Under the pieces are notes generated by a model. The model saw only the letters and a program-made list of their open reading frames with translations. It ran no database searches and was not told the origin of the DNA. From Pleurocapsa sp. PCC 7327 (GTDB lineage: Bacteria > Cyanobacteriota > Cyanobacteriia > Cyanobacteriales > Microcystaceae), in assembly GCF_000317025.1 (NCBI RefSeq), contig NC_019689.1:1005501-1069500 (forward strand): 64,000 nt of DNA, read 5' to 3'. Within the stretch, counting starts at the first letter, position 1. Every line of letters begins with the position of its first letter. The position numbers and the translations under genes were made by a program. Below are positions 46,749 through 55,885 of the stretch, in pieces.

Positions 46749-47102
46749 TCCTGCTATAGCGAGTACCTGATAACTTAAAGAATTCACCAAACCCAGTAAA
46801 AAAGCTCCCAGCAAAGCACTCCAAAATCCATAACGCAATCTAAAACCGCTAACGAGAGCTGCTGCCAAACCGAAAACGATCGCATTAATGACGAATAAAA
46901 ACAGCCCCAAAGTGATAACAATAAAGGGAAAGCCCAATACGATCAGAATGGGATGAACGATTGCGTTCAAAATCCCGAAAACAGCAGCCGCAATAAGAGC
47001 TTTGCCAAAGCTATCGATCTCCACTCCGATGGGTAACTTAGAAACGATCAATAAACTAATGGCAGTAACGAGCCAAGCAATCAGAATGCTAGGAAGATTC
47101 AT
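46731..47102 (-). CDS. Phage holin family / four-TM membrane protein
   Basis: A 123-residue protein with four membrane helices and the ALIAAAVFGILNAIVHPIL motif of the holin-superfamily-IV (DUF360-like) group. Despite the name these are widespread chromosomal proteins of unknown role, and no phage genes are nearby. The 3' end overlaps that of codA by 18 bases on the other strand. Confidence 0.82.
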   Translation of the reverse strand: MNLPSILIAWLVTAISLLIVSKLPIGVEIDSFGKALIAAAVFGILNAIVHPILIVLGFPFIVITLGLFLFVINAIVFGLAAALVSGFRLRYGFWSALLGAFLLGLVNSLSYQVLAIAGLGVKN

Positions 47103-47352
47103 TAGATATTACTCCCGAATCAGACTACATTACCTATTAAACCGGAATTAACATGAAATCTCCCTTTCGTACAAGATAATCTTTATTTTTTCTTCTGAAA
47201 TTGTTATCCCCCAGACCGAACAAATCCAGGGAATAGAAATAGCAAATTGCGATCGCACCTGAATTTTATCCCGGTGCGATAAAGGTTAGCAACAAATAGC
47301 TTGGTAGGGGCAAGGCGGCAGCCTGCCTCTAGCGTAGCTATAAGCGCGAAAG

Positions 47353-47892
47353 TTAGCGGCGGTTACCCGACCAAGTGATCCAATGAGGAGACATCCCCGT
47401 CAAATGGCACTCTTCTGATTCGCAATCGATTGCCCAAAGCTCTGCTCCAACGGTATCGGCAACGCTCAGATCGGTTCCTGCCAGTTTAGCATTGCTCAAA
47501 TTAGCACCGCTTAAATCAGCGCCATTGACATTAACATCCGTCAAGTTAGCACCGCTTAAATTTGCGTTGTGCAGGTTAGCACATCGCAAATCGGCTCCAC
47601 AGAGATTTGCTCCCCTCAGATCTGCGCCAGACAAATCTGCACCGATGAGATTAACCTCGATTAAGTTAGCACCAACCAAGTTAGCACCGCTCAAGTCAGC
47701 ATCAGTCAGGTTGGCTTGATTCAAACAAGCCCCGCTCAGATCGGCTAAACTTAAGTCGGCATGGCTAAGATCGGCTCTCATGAAATTGATCCGAGATAGA
47801 TTGGCACCTTTTAAGCTGGCTTGATGCAAGCTAATCTCAACAAAATCTAGTTCATTGGCTTCATATCGGATGAGTAATTCGTGAGTATTCAT
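47353..47892 (-). CDS. Pentapeptide repeat protein
   Basis: A 179-residue protein made almost entirely of about 22 A(D/N)LxX units (residues about 25-150, e.g. ADLSGANLVGANLIEVNLIG), which fold into a right-handed beta-helix. The last 25 residues leave the repeat and end in a short domain with two cysteines (CESEECHLTG). An AAGGAGGA ribosome site precedes the start. Function unknown; the family includes gyrase-protecting and thylakoid-lumen proteins, but no signal peptide is present. Confidence 0.92.
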   Translation of the reverse strand: MNTHELLIRYEANELDFVEISLHQASLKGANLSRINFMRADLSHADLSLADLSGACLNQANLTDADLSGANLVGANLIEVNLIGADLSGADLRGANLCGADLRCANLHNANLSGANLTDVNVNGADLSGANLSNAKLAGTDLSVADTVGAELWAIDCESEECHLTGMSPHWITWSGNRR

Positions 47893-48325
47893 ATTCTGTC
47901 CTCCTTACGAAGGCATTGAGTCAACTGAAGGTTGAAGGATGCATTTTTTCTCTAGCAACCTCTAGCTCAAATCTCCATCAAACGAGGCTGCGAGAGTGTT
48001 ATCCCTAATGAGCAAACTATTCGCTAAAACGAGACTATGGCATTAATCTAGGTAGATTACGGTAGGTTTTGCGAAAGTTTTATTGATTTCTAATTGAGTT
48101 CTTGCGAGAGAATTTTAGATTAGAATTGCGGTTCGCCCTTAAGTTGTGCGTGCATAGGATATAGCACCCCCTTCGGAAATCGGGCGTTATCGATACTTTA
48201 ATCGTACTGCAAAATTCTGAAAATTTTGTAACAAAGTATTGATTTTCCTAGCACTATATTTACAAACATCTTTTTAATAGCGAATTAACAGGTAATTTAC
48301 TTAAAAACCCGCGATCGCAGCTAAA
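47893..48325. other. Divergent intergenic region
   Basis: About 430 bases between the pentapeptide gene and ggt, holding both promoters. No other gene or convincing structure seen. Confidence 0.5.
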
Positions 48326-50033
48326 ATGAAAACTCTCAATCCCCCGTCGCTCAAACATTCAAGTAAAAGATTTTTGGCGCTGATAATCTCTTTAAAAATC
48401 GTAACAGGCAATGCCGTCGCTCAAGACTTTCCCATCCATAGTTCTGACGATATTTTTCATCCCGTAATTGCTAAAAATGGGATGGTTGCTACTCAGGAAG
48501 ACTTAGCAACTCAAGCGGGATTAGAGGTATTAAAAGAAGGAGGAAATGCCGTCGATGCTGCGGTAACAATTGGCTTTACCCTAGCCGTTACTCTACCCCA
48601 TGCGGGTAATTTAGGAGGCGGTGGTTTTATGTTAGTTCATATGCGTAAAGACAACAAAACAATTGCGATCGACTATCGAGAAAAAGCGCCTTTAGCAGCG
48701 ACGCGAGATATGTTTCTCGATGAAAATGGAGAAGTCAATAACCAAAAAACGAGATTTAGTCATTTAGCCGTTGGCGTTCCCGGTACGGTTGCGGGTTTAA
48801 TTTTGGCACTAGAAAAGTATGGAACAATTTCCTTAGAAAGAACCTTACAACCAGCGATCGAACTAGCAGAAAATGGCTTTCCCGTTGATGAAGATTTGCG
48901 GGTTTCTCTAAGGTTTGCCAAGAAACAAATGCAAGCCTCACCTGCTAGCAGAGAAATTTTCTACAAACAAGATGGTAGTTTATATGAAGTCGGAGACATT
49001 CTCGTCCAAAAAGATTTAGCAGAGAGTTTAAAACAAATTGCCGAAAAAGGTAAAGATGCTTTTTATCGAGGGGAAATTGCCGATTGCATTGTGGATGAAA
49101 TGGAAGCCAATAATGGCTTAATTACCAAAGAAGATTTAGCCAAATATAAACCAGTCATTCGTCAACCCATTCGAGGTAATTATCGCGGCTATCAAATCTA
49201 TTCCATGCCGCCTCCGAGTTCTGGCGGCGTTCATCTTGTCGAGATGCTCAATATCTTACGAAAGATTTCCGCTTCGTTCTCTCGGTCATAATACCGCTCA
49301 AACGATTCATTTAATGACAGAGACGATGAAATTAGCCTATGCGGATCGCTTTAAATATATGGGCGATACAGATTTTGTTGAAGTCCCTATCAAGCGTTTA
49401 ATTTCTAAAGATTATGCCGATGAATTACGCGATAAAATTAACCGCGATCGCGCTACGCCAAGCCGAGAAATTTTACCGGGAAACGGCAATTTTATAGAAG
49501 AAAGTACCGAGACTACCCATTATTCTGTCGTCGATAAAGATGGCAATGCCGTTTCTAATACTTATACTTTAAACTTTAGCTTTGGGACGGGGATAACTGT
49601 GCCGGGAACGGGAATTTTATTAAACAATCAAATGGATGATTTTACTGCTAAACCAGGCGTTGCCAATGCGTTTAGATTAATTGGTGGAGAAGCAAACGCG
49701 ATCGCACCCGAAAAAAGAATGCTCAGTTCCATGACACCAACCATTGTCATGAAAGATGGAAAACCCTTTTTAGTCACGGGAAGTCCCGGCGGCAGTCGAA
49801 TTATTACGACGGTTTTACAAATTATTATCAACGCGATCGACCATCGGATGAATATTGCTGAAGCAACCAATGCCGTTCGAGTCCATCATCAGTGGTTTCC
49901 CGACGAATTACAAGTGGAACGAGATTTAAATGGCGATACGATTCGATTGTTAACGCAGAAGGGGCATAATGTGGTTTTAGGGCGTGCGGCAGGCAGTACT
50001 CAAAGCATCATGTCTGTCGATGGCATCTTGTAG
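48326..50033 (+). pseudogene. ggt: Gamma-glutamyltransferase, frameshifted
   Basis: Two overlapping frames make one enzyme. The first (48326-49291) has a signal peptide ending in AVAQ and the large-subunit motifs GGNAVDAAVTIGF, LPHAGNLGGGGFM and PPSSGGVHLVEMLNIL. The second (in frame from about 49260 to 50033) continues with ERFPLRSLGHNTAQ, the autocleavage site ETTHYSVVD and GSPGGSRIIT. Reading through requires dropping one base, most simply the C in TTACGAA near 49258. All catalytic motifs are otherwise intact. The lesion is therefore recent, a sequencing error or, less likely, a recoding site. The enzyme would cleave glutathione in the periplasm. Confidence 0.88.
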
Positions 50034-50123
50034 GGTGCTTCAGATCCCCGCAAACCAGGGGCTTTGACTTTAGGTTATTAAAGTTTCGCGATCGGGGATT
50101 TCCCACTTACCAGTCCACACTCA

Positions 50124-50480
50124 TTAATCACCTTGAAATAAACCCATGATGATACTTAATGCTTTCCCTAACTTTGTCGTATAAACCTCATCCAGATGAC
50201 CAATAACTTTGAGAATTCTGGATTTATCAACAACTCGAATTTGTTCGCACAGAATTACCGAGTCTTGGCTTAATCCTCCAACACCAGCAGGAACAAAGAC
50301 GTGGGAAGGCAAGAGGGTATGTCGAATTTTAGAGGTAAAAGGTGCAATAATTGTGTGAGGGCTAACAGCATTGGCGCGATCGATTTGAACGACTACTGCA
50401 GGTCGTATTCCCGCTTGTTCGGTACCTTTGACTGGGTTGAGATCGCACAAAACTACATCTCCCCGCGAAATAGTTACCAC
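50124..50480 (-). CDS. PemK/MazF-type toxin
   Basis: A 118-residue endoribonuclease toxin. It starts with the family motif ISRGDVVLCDLNPVKGTEQAGIRPAVV and has ITAPFTS-like text (IIAPFTSKIR) and the conserved VILCEQIRVVDKSRI. MazF-family toxins cut mRNA at short motifs. The gene overlaps the 3' end of the upstream antitoxin gene by 7 bases, so translation is coupled. Confidence 0.93.
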   Translation of the reverse strand: MVTISRGDVVLCDLNPVKGTEQAGIRPAVVVQIDRANAVSPHTIIAPFTSKIRHTLLPSHVFVPAGVGGLSQDSVILCEQIRVVDKSRILKVIGHLDEVYTTKLGKALSIIMGLFQGD

Positions 50481-50704
50481 TGAATCTCTCCACGAGCTAG
50501 GCGTTCTTCATAGTCTTCTAAGTTAGATAAGTAGTCAGAGAAGTCTGACTCAGCCATTTCTAGAGACTCAGCAAACTGCATCCACAATTGCCATTTTTCA
50601 CTATTCTGTTTCATTAGTAAGAAATCTATAAAATCATTGACCTCACTAACAAGAGATTCTGGTAGCTGGTTAATCTTGGTTATCGTTTCTTCGCGTTTAG
50701 ACAT
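50474..50704 (-). CDS. Antitoxin partner of the PemK-type toxin
   Basis: A 76-residue acidic protein (ITKINQLPESLVSEVNDFIDFLLMKQ) of the DUF2281-like class commonly paired with PemK/MazF toxins in cyanobacteria. The first half is helical and likely dimerises; the acidic C-terminal half should bind the toxin. It comes first in the operon, the normal order, and probably autoregulates. Confidence 0.88.
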   Translation of the reverse strand: MSKREETITKINQLPESLVSEVNDFIDFLLMKQNSEKWQLWMQFAESLEMAESDFSDYLSNLEDYEERLARGEIQW

Positions 50705-50930
50705 TAGTTTTGCCCTTTTTTAATTTAATTGATTATCTGAAGCGATCGCTTTCTAAAAGCCTAGATTAAATTTAGAAAGATCGAGTCTATACCACTTCTG
50801 TGCCTTTCCCGTGCCGCTTAGCGCTTGAGCCATCCTTCTGGGGTCATAATAATTGCATCTATCCCTTGTTAGATTCTAAATAATTTATAAACTAATGAAA
50901 TAACTCTGCACCTCTGCGCGAGAAAAAATT

Positions 50931-52277
50931 ATGACCTCGACGACAACGATTTGGGATACCATAGCCGCCGAACTCAACGGCATAGAAATTATTACCGACC
51001 CCACTCAACTGACGAAACTCTCCCTCGACTACTACCACTTCAGCCCCATTTTAGAAGCACAACTCAAAGATAAGCGAGGCAATCTCGTTGTCCGTCCTGC
51101 CACGGAAGCAGACGTCATGCAAGTGGCGAAAACTTGTGTCAAACATAAAGTCCCTCTCACCGTCAGAGGTGCGGGAACGGGAAATTATGGACAATGCATA
51201 CCCCTCGAAGGCGGCGTAATTCTTGACACGACCAAAATGAATCAAATTCGCTGGATTAAACCGGGACTCGCTTGCGTCGAACCTGGGGTGAAAATGGCAG
51301 CTTTTGACAAACAAGCAAGAGAAATCGGCTGGGAATTGCGGATGGCACCGTCTACCTACCGTACAGCCACCATTGGCGGGTTTATCGGCGGCGGTAGCGT
51401 CGGGATGGGTTCGATTACCTACGGACAATTGCGCGATCGCGGCAATCTTCGCGCCCTTCGCGTCGTCACTCTCGAAGACGAACCCCGCGCGATCGAATTG
51501 CGAGGCGATGAGGTTCAGAAGGTCAACCACGCCTACGGGACTAATGGCATTATGACAGAATTAGAAATTCCCCTGGCCCCTGCCTATCCCTGGGCAGAAA
51601 TTATCGTCGCCTTCGATGAGTTTATGACGGCAGCGCGATTCGGACAAGTCCTTAGCGATAGCGATGGCATCGTCAAAAAAATGGTCAGCATTCATGCATG
51701 GCCCATTCCTTCATACTTTGCCGCCCTGCAAAGCTATCTTCCCCAAGGCAAGCACTGTGCCCTTTTGATGGTATCGGAAACCGATCTAGAACCTTTCCAA
51801 GAATTAGTCCGCGAGTACGGCGGCGAGATAACTTACAACAAAACCGCCCAAGAAGCCAGTAAAGGAACCAGCATACTCGAATTTACTTGGAATCATACCA
51901 CGCTTCACGCCCGCAGCGTCGATCCTACCCTCACCTATTTACAAACCTTTTACTTTACGCTCGATCGCGTCGAACACATGTATCATCACTTCGGCGATGA
52001 ACTGGCGATTCATTTAGAATTCCTTCGCGTAGGCGGAAAAGCCATTCCAGGAGGGTTACAACTGGTTCGCTTCACTACTGAAGAACGCCTCAACGAAATT
52101 ATCCGCTATCACGAGGAACAAGGAGCAGGCATTGCCAATCCTCACACCTACATCCTCGAAGACGGCGGCAGAAAAACCATCGATCCCGAACAATTAGCCT
52201 TCAAAAAACTAGTCGATCCCTACGGATTGATGAATCCAGGTAAAATGCGAGCATGGTCGCAAACGACTAATGACTAA
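50931..52277 (+). CDS. FAD-binding oxidoreductase (GlcD-like)
   Basis: A 448-residue flavoprotein with the FAD_binding_4 fold. The FAD-binding segment is VPLTVRGAGTGNYGQCIPLEGGVILD, followed by VEPGVK and the loop STYRTATIGGFIGGGSVGMGSITYG. The C-terminal half is diverged from glycolate oxidase GlcD and from cytokinin oxidases, and ends in the DPYGLMNPGKM motif common to this superfamily. The substrate is unknown. The C terminus (WSQTTND) is encoded in a short ACTAATGAC repeat tract. Confidence 0.88.
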   Translation: MTSTTTIWDTIAAELNGIEIITDPTQLTKLSLDYYHFSPILEAQLKDKRGNLVVRPATEADVMQVAKTCVKHKVPLTVRGAGTGNYGQCIPLEGGVILDTTKMNQIRWIKPGLACVEPGVKMAAFDKQAREIGWELRMAPSTYRTATIGGFIGGGSVGMGSITYGQLRDRGNLRALRVVTLEDEPRAIELRGDEVQKVNHAYGTNGIMTELEIPLAPAYPWAEIIVAFDEFMTAARFGQVLSDSDGIVKKMVSIHAWPIPSYFAALQSYLPQGKHCALLMVSETDLEPFQELVREYGGEITYNKTAQEASKGTSILEFTWNHTTLHARSVDPTLTYLQTFYFTLDRVEHMYHHFGDELAIHLEFLRVGGKAIPGGLQLVRFTTEERLNEIIRYHEEQGAGIANPHTYILEDGGRKTIDPEQLAFKKLVDPYGLMNPGKMRAWSQTTND

Positions 52278-52330
52278 TGACCAATCACTAATGACTAGCG
52301 AGCAGGACGCTCGCACCACATAACTAATGA
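52262..52330. repeat. Short tandem ACTAATGAC repeats
   Basis: Variants of CTAATGAC appear four to five times in a row between the flavoprotein and TVP38 genes, interrupted by a GCGAGC/GCTCGC mini-palindrome. The flavoprotein stop and the next start codon both lie in the repeat. Confidence 0.75.
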
Positions 52331-53034
52331 CGAAAAGCAGCATTATTATCCTTACCGTTATTTGTATCCTAGTGACAGGGATAGGAATTTATTGGCTGGG
52401 AGGAATTGACCAAGAACAATTGCAAGCATGGCTTAAAAAAATGGGGATCTGGGCACCCATTGTCTATGTCCTTCTCTATACGCTGGGAACGCTTTTTATC
52501 CTGCCATCTACTCCACTCAATCTCAGTGGCGGCGCGCTTTTCGGCGTTTGGTGGGGAACGCTATGGACGACAGTTGCGGCAATCATTGCCGCAGTGGTTT
52601 CTTTTGCCTTTACGCGAACGGTAGGGCGAGAATACATTGCCCAGAAACTAGCGGGACGATGGGAAGCGATCGATGCAGAAATGCGTCAAGGCGGATTGTT
52701 TTATATGTTTGCCGTTCGCCTGTTGCCGCTGATTCCCTATGGAATTGTTAATTTTGCTGCCGGGTTGACCTCCATTCGCTTTCGGGACTACTTAATCGGG
52801 ACAATGCTAGGAACAGTTCCCGGCATTTTACCCTTCGTCATGATGGGATCTGGTTTGCAGGAACTGACTAGCGGCAACGTCTTTCCTCTCATGTGCGCTT
52901 TGGCATTAACGGGAATGTTAGTGGGAGTGGCGACTTGGTATCGTCGCCGCCGTCAGTCGCCTCAGAAAGCTTTAGAAGAAGTAGAGAAAAAGCGTTTGTT
53001 AGAGGGCGATCGCGATATTGAAAAGTATGATTAA
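52327..53034 (+). CDS. TVP38/TMEM64 family membrane protein
   Basis: A 235-residue DedA-superfamily protein with about six membrane segments. The hallmark motifs are FILPSTPLNLSGGALFGVWWG and FYMFAVRLLPLIPYGIVNFAAGLT. The family works in lipid scrambling and membrane homeostasis; the exact substrate is unknown. The C-terminal tail is charged and cytoplasmic. It is 49 bases after the flavoprotein gene and may share its transcript. Confidence 0.92.
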   Translation: MTKSSIIILTVICILVTGIGIYWLGGIDQEQLQAWLKKMGIWAPIVYVLLYTLGTLFILPSTPLNLSGGALFGVWWGTLWTTVAAIIAAVVSFAFTRTVGREYIAQKLAGRWEAIDAEMRQGGLFYMFAVRLLPLIPYGIVNFAAGLTSIRFRDYLIGTMLGTVPGILPFVMMGSGLQELTSGNVFPLMCALALTGMLVGVATWYRRRRQSPQKALEEVEKKRLLEGDRDIEKYD

Positions 53035-53075
53035 GACATCGAGTTAACAATCGAAATCACCAAAATGTAATTGGT

Positions 53076-55037
53076 ATGTTTGCCGTTTTGCCTATCATTG
53101 CATTAATAGTTTTCTGGCTCATTTTTTGGAATCGCGATCCCGATTGGCGCAGTGCCCTCTTATCAGCAGCAGTTGTCTGGGGAATCTTAATAACAGCTTT
53201 TACTGAAATTTTGAGTTTAGTTAAGTTTCTAACATTTGGCACTGTATTAGCCGCTTGGGGATTAACCATTGTTATTTCAGGTTTTATCTATTATCGACTC
53301 ATCAGAGAAGGAAAACGAGAGTTTAAGGGGCTGAAAATTTTTCAACTCACTCCAGTTCCTGCCATTTTGCTAGGCAGCATTGTTTTTATCGTAGCTGTAG
53401 TTGGGTTAATTTCTATCGTTTCGCCGCCTAATAATTGGGATTCCATGACCTATCATATGCCCAGGGTAGTTCATTGGATACAAAATCACAGCGTTGCTCA
53501 CTACCCAACTTACGATTCCGCTCAATTAGTTCATCCACCCTTTGCAGAATTTGCCATCATGCATTTGCAGATTCTCAGTGATGGAGATAGATTGGCTAAC
53601 CTAGTCCAATGGTTGGCTATGGCAGGCAGTATTATCGGAGTATCTTTAATTGCAAAACAGTTGGATGCGGATAGATACGGTCAAATTTTGGCAGCAGTTT
53701 TTTGTACTACAATTCCGATGGGAATTCTTCAAGCTTCTAGTACGCAAAATGATTATGTAGTGGCTTTTTGGTTAGTTTGTTTAGCTCATTATGTTCTCTC
53801 GACCTTACCTTATAAAAAGCCTCCTACTTTCTTAGTTTTTGCGATCGGAGCTTGCTTGGGGTTAGCTATTTTAACTAAGAGTTCGGGTTATATCTTTGCC
53901 TTTCCTTTTATGGTTTGGCTTTTTTGTTGGTATGTCAACCGCTTGCGTTGGAGATTGTGGCAACCTTTTTGCATCGTAACTGGTACTTTTCTTCTACTAA
54001 ATCTCGGTCACTATTTACGCAATGTAGATTTATATGGAAGCCCGATCGCAACGGTAGATTATACAGATGACTACAAAATCGAAGTTTATAGTTTGCAAAC
54101 TTGGATTTCCAATATTATTAGAAATCTTTCCCTTCATGTCGATATTGTCAGGTATCTACATCTTCAGAGTTTTATTACACCAATTACAGGAAAAGTTGAA
54201 AAGATAATCAGTATTATTCATGGCTTTTTGGGAGTCGATATAAACGATCCCAGAACAACTTTTCCAGCAAATTCCTACCGCGTTCCTGGCTTGTCTTTTG
54301 ATGAGAATGTAGCTGGTAATCCCCTTCACTTTTTTCTTTTATTAACTTCTCTTATCGGGTTTTGGTTGAAAGGAGAGCTAAGAAAAAACAAAAAAGTTAT
54401 TAGCTATTTATTAACCCTAATAGGCGGTTTTTTACTGCTGTGTTTTATGCTAAAGATCCAGCCTTATCACAGCCGCCATCATCTAACCCTTTTTGTTTTA
54501 TTTTCGGCGTTTGTCGGTCTAGTCTTTTCTAAGATAGCCAATCGCTATATTGTCACAGCTTTAGCTGTTATTTTAATCGTTACTTCCCTTCCTTTTGTGT
54601 TTGAAAACAAATTTCGTCCCATTGCAGCAGAAAAAAATATTTTCAATACTCCTAGAAGCGAACTTTATTTTACCAATCGACCTTACATAGCGGCTTCGTA
54701 TTTAGGAGCGATCGATTTTCTGAAAACTACAAATTGTACTAACATCGGTTTTTCTTTAGGAGGAGAAGCAATCCCGTCTCATTTAGATTGGGAATATCCT
54801 TTTTGGGCGCTTTTACAAGAAAATAAAGAACAAAACCTTCGTTTTCAACACATTTTGCATCCCGACAATACCTCTAGCAGATTTCTGCAAGAATCTCCTT
54901 ATAAAGACTTCACTGCCTGTGCCATTATTGCAACTAGAAGCAGTAAGCAAGAACCTGTTAAACAAGTAGTTGTGAATGGAACTGCTTATATAACTAAATG
55001 GTCGAGCGAACCCACTAGCATATTAATGAAACAATAA
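53076..55037 (+). CDS. GT-C type glycosyltransferase (family 39/ArnT-like)
   Basis: A 653-residue polytopic protein with about 12 membrane helices and a C-terminal soluble part (about 545-650). The first large loop after helix 4 has the acidic site typical of GT-C enzymes (PPNNWDSMTYHMPRVVHWIQN), where the Asp is the likely catalytic residue. Such enzymes use polyprenyl-phosphate sugars outside the membrane. The acceptor, glycan or protein, is not predicted. The coding DNA is rather AT-rich. It runs in the same direction as the TVP38 and creatininase genes with small gaps. Confidence 0.82.
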   Translation: MFAVLPIIALIVFWLIFWNRDPDWRSALLSAAVVWGILITAFTEILSLVKFLTFGTVLAAWGLTIVISGFIYYRLIREGKREFKGLKIFQLTPVPAILLGSIVFIVAVVGLISIVSPPNNWDSMTYHMPRVVHWIQNHSVAHYPTYDSAQLVHPPFAEFAIMHLQILSDGDRLANLVQWLAMAGSIIGVSLIAKQLDADRYGQILAAVFCTTIPMGILQASSTQNDYVVAFWLVCLAHYVLSTLPYKKPPTFLVFAIGACLGLAILTKSSGYIFAFPFMVWLFCWYVNRLRWRLWQPFCIVTGTFLLLNLGHYLRNVDLYGSPIATVDYTDDYKIEVYSLQTWISNIIRNLSLHVDIVRYLHLQSFITPITGKVEKIISIIHGFLGVDINDPRTTFPANSYRVPGLSFDENVAGNPLHFFLLLTSLIGFWLKGELRKNKKVISYLLTLIGGFLLLCFMLKIQPYHSRHHLTLFVLFSAFVGLVFSKIANRYIVTALAVILIVTSLPFVFENKFRPIAAEKNIFNTPRSELYFTNRPYIAASYLGAIDFLKTTNCTNIGFSLGGEAIPSHLDWEYPFWALLQENKEQNLRFQHILHPDNTSSRFLQESPYKDFTACAIIATRSSKQEPVKQVVVNGTAYITKWSSEPTSILMKQ

Positions 55038-55072
55038 TTAATATCAATAGTAATCCAAAATCCAAAATAAAA

Positions 55073-55885
55073 ATGATGCATGGTTTTATTCCGCAAAAAC
55101 GTTATTTTCCCTATCTCACTTGGACTGAAATTCAGTTAATGTCAGATAAAGAAAATGTTGTCATGATTCAACCTGTCGGCGCGATCGAACAACACGGACC
55201 TCATTTACCAATTGTTGTGGATTCAGCAATTGGAATGGGAGTTTTAGGAAAAGCTTTAGAAAAGCTAGAAGATTGTATTCCTGCCTATAGTTTGCCTTGT
55301 CTTTATTACGGAAAATCTAACGAACATTGGCATTTTCCCGGAACGATTACGCTTAGCGCTCAAACCTTATTATTAGTCTTAATAGAAATAGCCGATAGCC
55401 TCTATAGGTCAGGATTTCGCAAACTGGTATTGATGAATTCCCACGGCGGACAACCGCAGGTCATGGAAATAGCTGCTAGGGATATTCATCAAAAATATGG
55501 GGATTTTTTGGTATTTCCTTTATTTACTTGGCGAGTTCCGAATATTGCCCATGAATTATTGACAGAAAAAGAACTCGAATATGGCATTCACGCTGGCGAT
55601 GCAGAAACCAGTATCCTGCTCTCTCTTTTGCCAGAACAAGTAAAAATGGAAAAGGCAATAACAGAATATCCCCGCGATTTACCGGAAGATAGTTTATTAA
55701 GTATGGAAGGACAACTTCCTTTTGCTTGGTTGACGAGTGAATTGACTCAAAGTGGAGTTATGGGAGATGCTACGGCGGCAACAAAAGAAAAAGGCGATCG
55801 CTTGCTAGAATCTGTTGCCGATGGTTGGGTACGAGTCATAAAAGATATCTACAAATTTCGTCAGCCAAACGCTAATAAAATATGA
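55073..55885 (+). CDS. Creatininase family amidohydrolase
   Basis: A 270-residue protein with the creatininase metal sites: GAIEQHGPHLP (Glu39, His41), a following Asp (VVDS, Asp50), NSHGGQ and HAGDAETS. The family covers creatininase and enzymes that open cyclic amides in riboflavin/F420 and mycofactocin pathways. No pathway partner is adjacent. The stop codon overlaps the native start of the next gene (ATGA at 55882-55885), so the two were translationally coupled before that gene was interrupted. Confidence 0.9.
   Translation: MMHGFIPQKRYFPYLTWTEIQLMSDKENVVMIQPVGAIEQHGPHLPIVVDSAIGMGVLGKALEKLEDCIPAYSLPCLYYGKSNEHWHFPGTITLSAQTLLLVLIEIADSLYRSGFRKLVLMNSHGGQPQVMEIAARDIHQKYGDFLVFPLFTWRVPNIAHELLTEKELEYGIHAGDAETSILLSLLPEQVKMEKAITEYPRDLPEDSLLSMEGQLPFAWLTSELTQSGVMGDATAATKEKGDRLLESVADGWVRVIKDIYKFRQPNANKI

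Noticed and set aside
46731-47102. Prophage, suggested by a holin-family protein
   Set aside because: No other phage gene lies nearby and this family is common on chromosomes.
47492-47719. Plus-strand frame of regular LAPLKSAP repeats
   Set aside because: It is the antisense shadow of the pentapeptide-repeat gene; periodicity comes from the real gene.
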